DNA from: Macrocystis pyrifera
Lineage: Eukaryota; Sar; Phaeophyceae; Laminariales; Laminariaceae
Reading direction: 5' to 3'
Length of the DNA stretch: 64,000 bases
NCBI GenBank assembly: GCA_031763025.1
Contig: JASSKH010000005.1
Coordinates: forward strand, 13,782,528 to 13,846,527
The notes under the pieces are model-generated. The model worked only from the letters and a program-made list of their open reading frames with translations. It was not told where the DNA came from and searched no databases. How positions within the stretch are numbered: position 1 is the stretch's first letter; the number at the start of each line of letters is the position of its first letter. This document shows positions 23,131 to 30,160 of this stretch, one piece after another. Position numbers and translations under genes: made by a program.

Positions 23131-26100
23131 ATTTTAATTTGAAAGGAAGAGAAATTTCCAAGGCTTTCGGGGCAGTCAGTCCTAAGAGGGCTCGACGGTG
23201 AAGTTGTCCCAAGCTCCCGCAGCAGGGTGATTCGTAGAGCGCCGCCTTGCAGCGTGGCAGCCGCGAAAGGGGGTCCGGGCCCTGTTCGCCCACACGCTGT
23301 TCGAATTTGTTTTCTGCACACCCTTCAGTATATGCTGCTTGTATCATGTACGTAGTGTGTTTTTGTTTTTTGCTGTGGCCGTTTGGTGGAAACCCTCGAT
23401 TTTGGTGGATTGTTAGGTCGGGGGGGTGGGATCAGCCTGCCAGGGGTTTCGGCCGCGCGCCTCAAGTCGACCCACCCGATCCCGAACCCTATGCTAGCGA
23501 TCAGTGCTTTTGACCAGGGGGCGCCAAGCGGGAGCAGGGAGGATGTGTGCACAGTATTAATAGTGCTATTTGTATGCCCGGTGTGAAACTAGGGCTCGAC
23601 ATGTTCCGATGGGTTTCCATGCCTTTGTTGGGTGGAGGCTTGTTTGAACGCGTGCCACTGACTGCAGCAGGTATAGGGGTACAGCAGTGGTGGTCCCTCC
23701 AATAGTGCCGGCTGAGTATGGCAGTGCCGGGCGCCCGACGTGCACAATGCCCGTGAAAGCACCAGGCACAGATGGGACTCACCAGCGTGGTACTTTTTGC
23801 GGCGGAATTGGTGCCGGTTAACGTTATGTCTAGTGCCGGTATTATTGGCTGGCGCATATATACCGGCACTATAATAGAGGCAACCGGCATTATTGCTTGT
23901 AGCACCTACCCCAACAACCGGCTCTGAGCAAAAAAAAGGAAGCCAAGCGTGATCCACAAAGCCGTGGACTTGCAAATAATGCTATTACGGAGGACCATAG
24001 TAAATAGCACCTGCGGTACACACAGAAACCTATATATTTACCTATTTTTACTAACAAAATTTGGTCCCATTTACTATATATATTTATATATATATTTTTA
24101 TCCATCACTTTTACTTCCCAGCCCACTCGTAGGAGGTTTTACCCTCGACGATCTTCTGGACAAGCCGTGGTCACAGGTGTCGTCCCTTCTCCCCCCCGGT
24201 ACGTGCCTTTATTTTTTGTCGCGCATAGGGTTCAGCATTCCCACTGCTCGTCGATTTTCATCGAATGTAGCCAACTCACGCTTTCGCGCTTTCCGCTTAT
24301 CAATTTTTTTATGCAAGAAAAAGTCCCTATGAGACCAACTATTCTGGGAAATTTTTTAAGGGGTCTCAGAACTGGCTTTTTTTGCCGAAAAACCGCGATG
24401 TACTCAACGGGACTGTCAAAAACACCGGTAGACTCCTCAGGATGCCCCCCTTAGTTTTCCGAGAGCTTTCTCGAGCACTTTTCCGTTTCTCCAGAGTCGT
24501 CGTAGGACTGTTTGTCCATATTTCCAGTTCTGAGGACATCGTGATTTTTCATCAAAAATCCTCGAAGATCCACTATTTCTGGCCCCAGTTCTGACCAACA
24601 GCCTTATTTCTGACCCTCCAGAGAAAAGTGATTGGCAACTCCAAAATTCAAATTAGGACTCTGGAGAAACGGGAAATTGTTCCTGAAAGCTCGCAAAAAA
24701 CTACGGGGAGCATTTTGAGGAGTCTATCGGTGTTTCTGGCTTTCCCGCCAAGTAAAACGCGTATATTCGGCCTAAAACCGCAGTTCTGAGAGCTCAGAAA
24801 TAATTTCCCATAATAGTTGGTCTGAGCATGCACTCGGTGGGACTTGAACCCACGAAATTGATTCTTGACAGGCACGCGGACCTCCTACCAAGCCACCGGG
24901 GACGCCGTAATAATAGGACCAAATTTTGTTAGTAAAAATATATAAATATATAGGTTTTTATGTATACCATAGGTCCTATTAACTATGGACCCCCGTAATC
25001 GGCGGCCATGAAGTCCTCCTCGCTCAGCGAGCTGGCGTTTAGGGGCGGTCTTGCGGCCGATGCTGCAGCAAGAGGGGTCTCGACTGCTTGTGAAACCGCA
25101 GGAGTTAGCAGTCGTACGAGCAGTGAGGAGTGGGCGCTCGCCGCAAATGGGCCCAACCACCATGTATGGGCATCTTAAAAGGCAGAACCACGAATCATGC
25201 GCACATTGTTTCGGTGGTCTGTATACAGTTTCAGCACTGCTATTAATACCAGAGGTGTAGGTGAAGAAACAAAAAACAACGGATTCCCACTATTACGGGG
25301 GGCCATAGTTAATAGGACCAAGTATTGTTAGTAAAAACATGGAAATGTATGGGTGTTTGTGTGCACCGTAGGTACTATTAACTATGGTCCCCCGTAATGC
25401 CCATCTTCGAGACCCAGGCAGGGGGGGATATACTACTGTAAGACCAGGTTTTAAAATCTTTGAAAAGTATCGGTTTTTTTTTTTTTTTCGTAATAGAAAA
25501 AAGTCATGTCCAGAAATCCCACCCCACTGTTTTTTGTTTGTTTGTTTTTTTTTTTCTTCTTGTTTTTCTTCTTAGTTTATGACCTTGTGTTCGGAGTGTG
25601 GTATTTGCCGTTTTTTTGTCTTTTCGTCGTGCGCCTCCGGACCAGGTATAATACTGCTGCACATGGGATCGAATGATGTTGGGTAGGTTCGCAGGGGAGG
25701 CGCCCCGTCGTGATAATTTTTTGGGCTCAACAAAATGGCAACCGGTACCCTAGCGCGGCTCTTTGTGTCGCCGCCGCCGCCGCCGCTTCCGGCGCCGCTG
25801 CCGCTGCCGACGCCGCTGCTGGTGGCACCTCGCATGAGAGAGATGGGCTTCCTGCGGCCGTCCTGAACACCCGGCACACCCTGGCAGCCGCATCGCTGAC
25901 CGCCAACGCGAAACGTGTTTCGTACCCTCGCCCGGGCATCACCGGTGGCAGCAGGAGCAGGAGCAGGAGCAGGGGCAGGAGCAGCGGTAGAAACAGCGAC
26001 AGGTTGTATGCGGCGCACGTGCTGTGACGACCTCTCGTTTCGTCCCCGGCAAAGCGCTGCTGCAGTCGCTCTGGCCTTCGCTCTTTCGTTCGAACCCTGT

Positions 26101-26208
26101 TGCCGCAAGTTAGCGGAGAAAAAAAAAAGAAAGGGTGAAACGACCCGCCTTCTTCTTCCCTCCATGACAAAATAAACATCAGACTAGTAACCCCCCCGGC
26201 CTTTCCCT

Positions 26209-26241
<33 letters not shown>

Positions 26242-29200
26242 ATCCTTCTCGCCCCTCCCCCCTCCCCCCTTCCCCTCCTCGTCACCAAAAGAATGCCTCC
26301 TTCTGAACACGAAAGTGGTCTCCATGACCAAGATCAACGACGGAGAGGACGGAGGCGACGGCGACGGCGGCGAGGGAGACCAGGAAATACACTCGGGTGT
26401 CGATGGCTGCCCGCGCGTGCGCCTTGAGCTCGGCGACGGGACGGAGGTGCTGGCGCACGCGGCCGTTGTCGCGACCGAGGCTCCCGCCGCGGCAAGGTTG
26501 CTCGGGGAGGGTGTGCTGGAGGGCGGAGCGAGGCCGAGCGAGGGGAGGTCGAGCACTTGCCTGTACTACGCCATCGATGGGCCGGCGCCGGTGAGAGTGT
26601 GTATGTATGAAGTGTGTGAGCGTGTATGAGCGTATATGCGCGTTGTATGCGCGGTGTATGAGCGTGTATGAGCGTGTATGAGCGGTGTATGAGCGGTGTA
26701 TGAACGGTGTATGAACGGTGTATGAGCGTGTATGGACGGTGTATGAGCGTGTATAGAAACCACCAATATCAGCACCACCACCATCGCGAGCAGCAACACC
26801 ACAAACGCCTCTCTTCTCTCTCTCTCTCTCTCCGCCCTCGCCCCATATTTCTCTCCCCCCCCCCCCCCTCTCTCTCTCTCAGGTGGCGGGTCCGATCTTG
26901 GTGCTCAACGGAGAGGGCAGTAACCCTAAGCGACCGGTGAACAACGTTGTATTCTTGGAGCAGACGGCGCCGTCCTACGCACCACAGGTCAGTCAGCGCA
27001 GTCGGCAAGGCCCCGCGATCCAGATTCCCGCGGTGCTTGCGTCCAGCGAGCATTGCGCTTGCTGGATCATTGCTCGCTTACTTGCTCGACGACCCTATTA
27101 TGATAGTTGCACCGCTTTCCCTGTATGAAATACGCCATCTACTTCCAAGTCTAGCCGCTGTTTTAGCTTCGTTTGAACCCCAGTACTATTAGTAGTAGTA
27201 TTCGTAGCGTAGTGTTGATCGATGTAGTATTGTACTATCGCAGTATTGACACTAGTAATAGTTGTCGTAGCAGTTTTAATAATGATAGTAGTGATAATGG
27301 TAGTACTGCTACCCTGTACTGTTACGGGGGACCATAGTAAATAGGACCAAATATTGTGAGTAAAAGTAGTAAATATATATGTTTTTATGTATGCCATAGG
27401 TCCTATTAACTATGGACCCCCGTAACATTGATTGTAGTGTTTTTATTAGTGTTGTATCGATAGTATTGATAGTAGTAGTTTTGGTGGTGCAGTGTTGATA
27501 GCAGTAGCAGTAGGCGGCTTTGTTTGGCAAAGTGTGTTGGGTACGATATCGATACGAGACCGCGGTTTTGACCCGTCGACCGACTGCCCCCCAGCACTAA
27601 AACAAGTACGGTGAAGCCTGTGAGAGGTCTTGGCGCGCCCTAGAAGACCGACTTCTTTACGACTCTGGTCGGAAACATATGGAGATTTTAGACATTAATA
27701 TGAATACCAAGCGTTTCTTATATTTACGGCCGCTCAGAGTGGTACACCAGAACACCAGTGCCACCTTGCCTGGAAACACGAAGAACTTTTGGAGAAACCA
27801 TTTATGTAAAAACGGTCCTTACATGCCGCGACAGAGTGATATTACGGGAGACCATAGTAAATGGGACCAAATTTTGTTAGTAAAAATAGGGAAATATATA
27901 GGTTTCTGTGTGTGCCGTAGGTCCTACTTACTACGGCCCCCCGTAATAGTAGCATCTTTGCTTGTTGGCGGCGCGCCTGCTGAAGATAATACAGCATGGC
28001 AGCTCAGGGGAAGCTCAGCCCGGATTCTCGAGGTGAGGGAAGGGCTCACGGTGTGTCCCCTTCTTCCCCCCCCCCCTTCCCTCCATGGCCAAATGAATAA
28101 GGCGGGCGAAAAATGATCACGCCCAGCACATCCCTCACCCCCCCCCCCTCCGCCCCCCCGGTCCCGTCCCCTCCCCACCGCTGCCGCTGCCGCCTCTCTG
28201 TGCTTGGTCCAGGGGAAATCTCTGGCCTCTGTGACCGTGGTGGGTGACCCCGCTTGCAACGACGAAGATTTGGAGGCGAGAGTAAGAACCCACCTTCGGG
28301 AGTGGTTCGACGACCAGGGGGGGAAGGAGGTGGGGGAGGGGGGGGGGGGGGGGGGAGCCAAGGGAAGCGTGACCGCCAAGCTGGGGGACGTCACGAAGTG
28401 GAGACACCTTAGAACGTACCGCGTGCCGTATGCGCAACCGGCGCAGACGCCCCCTGTGGCGGGCGACGGGTTTTACGGAAGGAAGGTCGAGGTAATTGTG
28501 ATGGTGGAGGCGGGGGGGGGGGGGGGGGGTGTACTCGATAGCGGGAGGGGGGGGGGGGGGGGGGGGGGGCGTACTCATTTGTTGCTTGCCTTAGTCATTT
28601 GACCATTGACCGCGCATCCCTTTCGAGACGGAACACCGTTCCTACTTCTGATAGACACCTCCAACAGTTGGGCGCTCATTACGTCGTTTCCATATATTAC
28701 AAAGAAACCTTTTGCTGATCTAATTTATCCCTTTCCTGTTTGGCCGCCTGTGGTCACCATCTACCTCCTAGGGTAGTGATCGTTTTCTCGTTGCTATCTA
28801 GTGTATCAAACTCCATGTCACATCCGTCCATTTCCTTCATCTGCTCTTCTAACACGTCCCGTTCCTCCTTGTACATTTCACATTCTCCTACTATGTGAGT
28901 TCTACTCTCTATTGCTTTGCCACACGGGCACACCTGCGCGTCTATTTCCTCCTCCTCCCGGCAACCTCTTTTTTTCTTCTTTCTGGCAGGTCCAGGTCCC
29001 CCACACAAAATCGCAGTTTCAGCGTTTTCGCGAAGTTCATTGGACCGTCGAAATACGTTTTCATTCGTATCCCTTCGCTTAATCCGCCTTATGTCTCTAA
29101 ATGTTTCTCCGGTTTCACCTTGCTTCTCAGTGCTAGCCTTTCCCTTGTTTCTATCCGTTCTTTTGCTTCTGCGTTATGTTATAGCTCCCAAAATTCTCTG

Positions 29201-30123
29201 CGGACATCACCTCTTCTTGGTTTCCCCCTACATCCTTCCATACTTTCTCGACTACGCTATCCCACCTTATTCCAACTCGCCCTTTTGTTACTTTCTCCGA
29301 TACAGCTCTTTCAACTATGGCTGGCAGCCTCTTTTTTGGTATGTTCCTTGCTTATTTTTTTCCATTTCATCTTTCTCATGTCTCTATTTGTCTTGAGTGG
29401 GTGCATTCTCAGTTTTGCTCTTATTAATAGTACAGCATTACTGATGGTGGGGGGAGGGTGTACTCGATATCATGCATGGCCGTACGTAGTCGTTTGACCA
29501 TGGACCCTCGCATCCCTACAATTCCGGGACGTAACTCGTCGGGTACTCACCGACAAGGCAGACATTGCTTGCACCCAGCGCGAAGCGCCGTGAGGTCTTC
29601 GGCGAGTCGCATGAAGGGTGAGCTGCATCCTACAAAGAACCGCTTATGAGGCGGACTTGCGTATACATGACAGCGTCAATGAGTTATCTATTTTCCGGTG
29701 TGGCCACTTCCAGAGACAGCAATGGGAGTACTACGTATGTAACTGGCTCGTGGGTGCCTGATCATAAGCACTACTGTACGTGATGCGTGGTGCGATCATT
29801 CCCCTTGTGCGGAGTAAAGGTTTTCCACCCCGCACAAATGATCTATAACTCGATCGCCAGGTGTGGCCGACCGCCAAAATTTCCAACGGTACCCTGGTGG
29901 TCTACTGTATCTCACGCAGTGAGGGGCATGTTTTATAGTGTCGTTGCTAACCGACGCCAACCCAATCTACAGATAATGTTTAGGTTTGGGCGGGGGGGAG
30001 GGGGGGGGGGGTGGCGTTATTGATGTGGTGGTGGTATTGTTGGTGTTGAGGTTGGTGTTGTTGTTGGTGATTGTGGCGGTGGTTAGTGCTGGGTAGTGTT
30101 GTGCTGGTGTTGTCGTCGAAGTC

Positions 30124-30160
<37 letters not shown>

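Noticed and set aside
24830..24906. A functional tRNA gene on the minus strand
   Set aside because: A- and B-box-like sequences are present, but the acceptor arms do not pair, the same sequence heads three dispersed copies, and a common body follows. It is a SINE head.
25572..26179. Two overlapping 150-197-codon minus-strand frames
   Set aside because: Ala/Pro/Leu-rich over GCC and GGAGCA repeats in the FAD oxidoreductase intron, no splice boundaries or motif.
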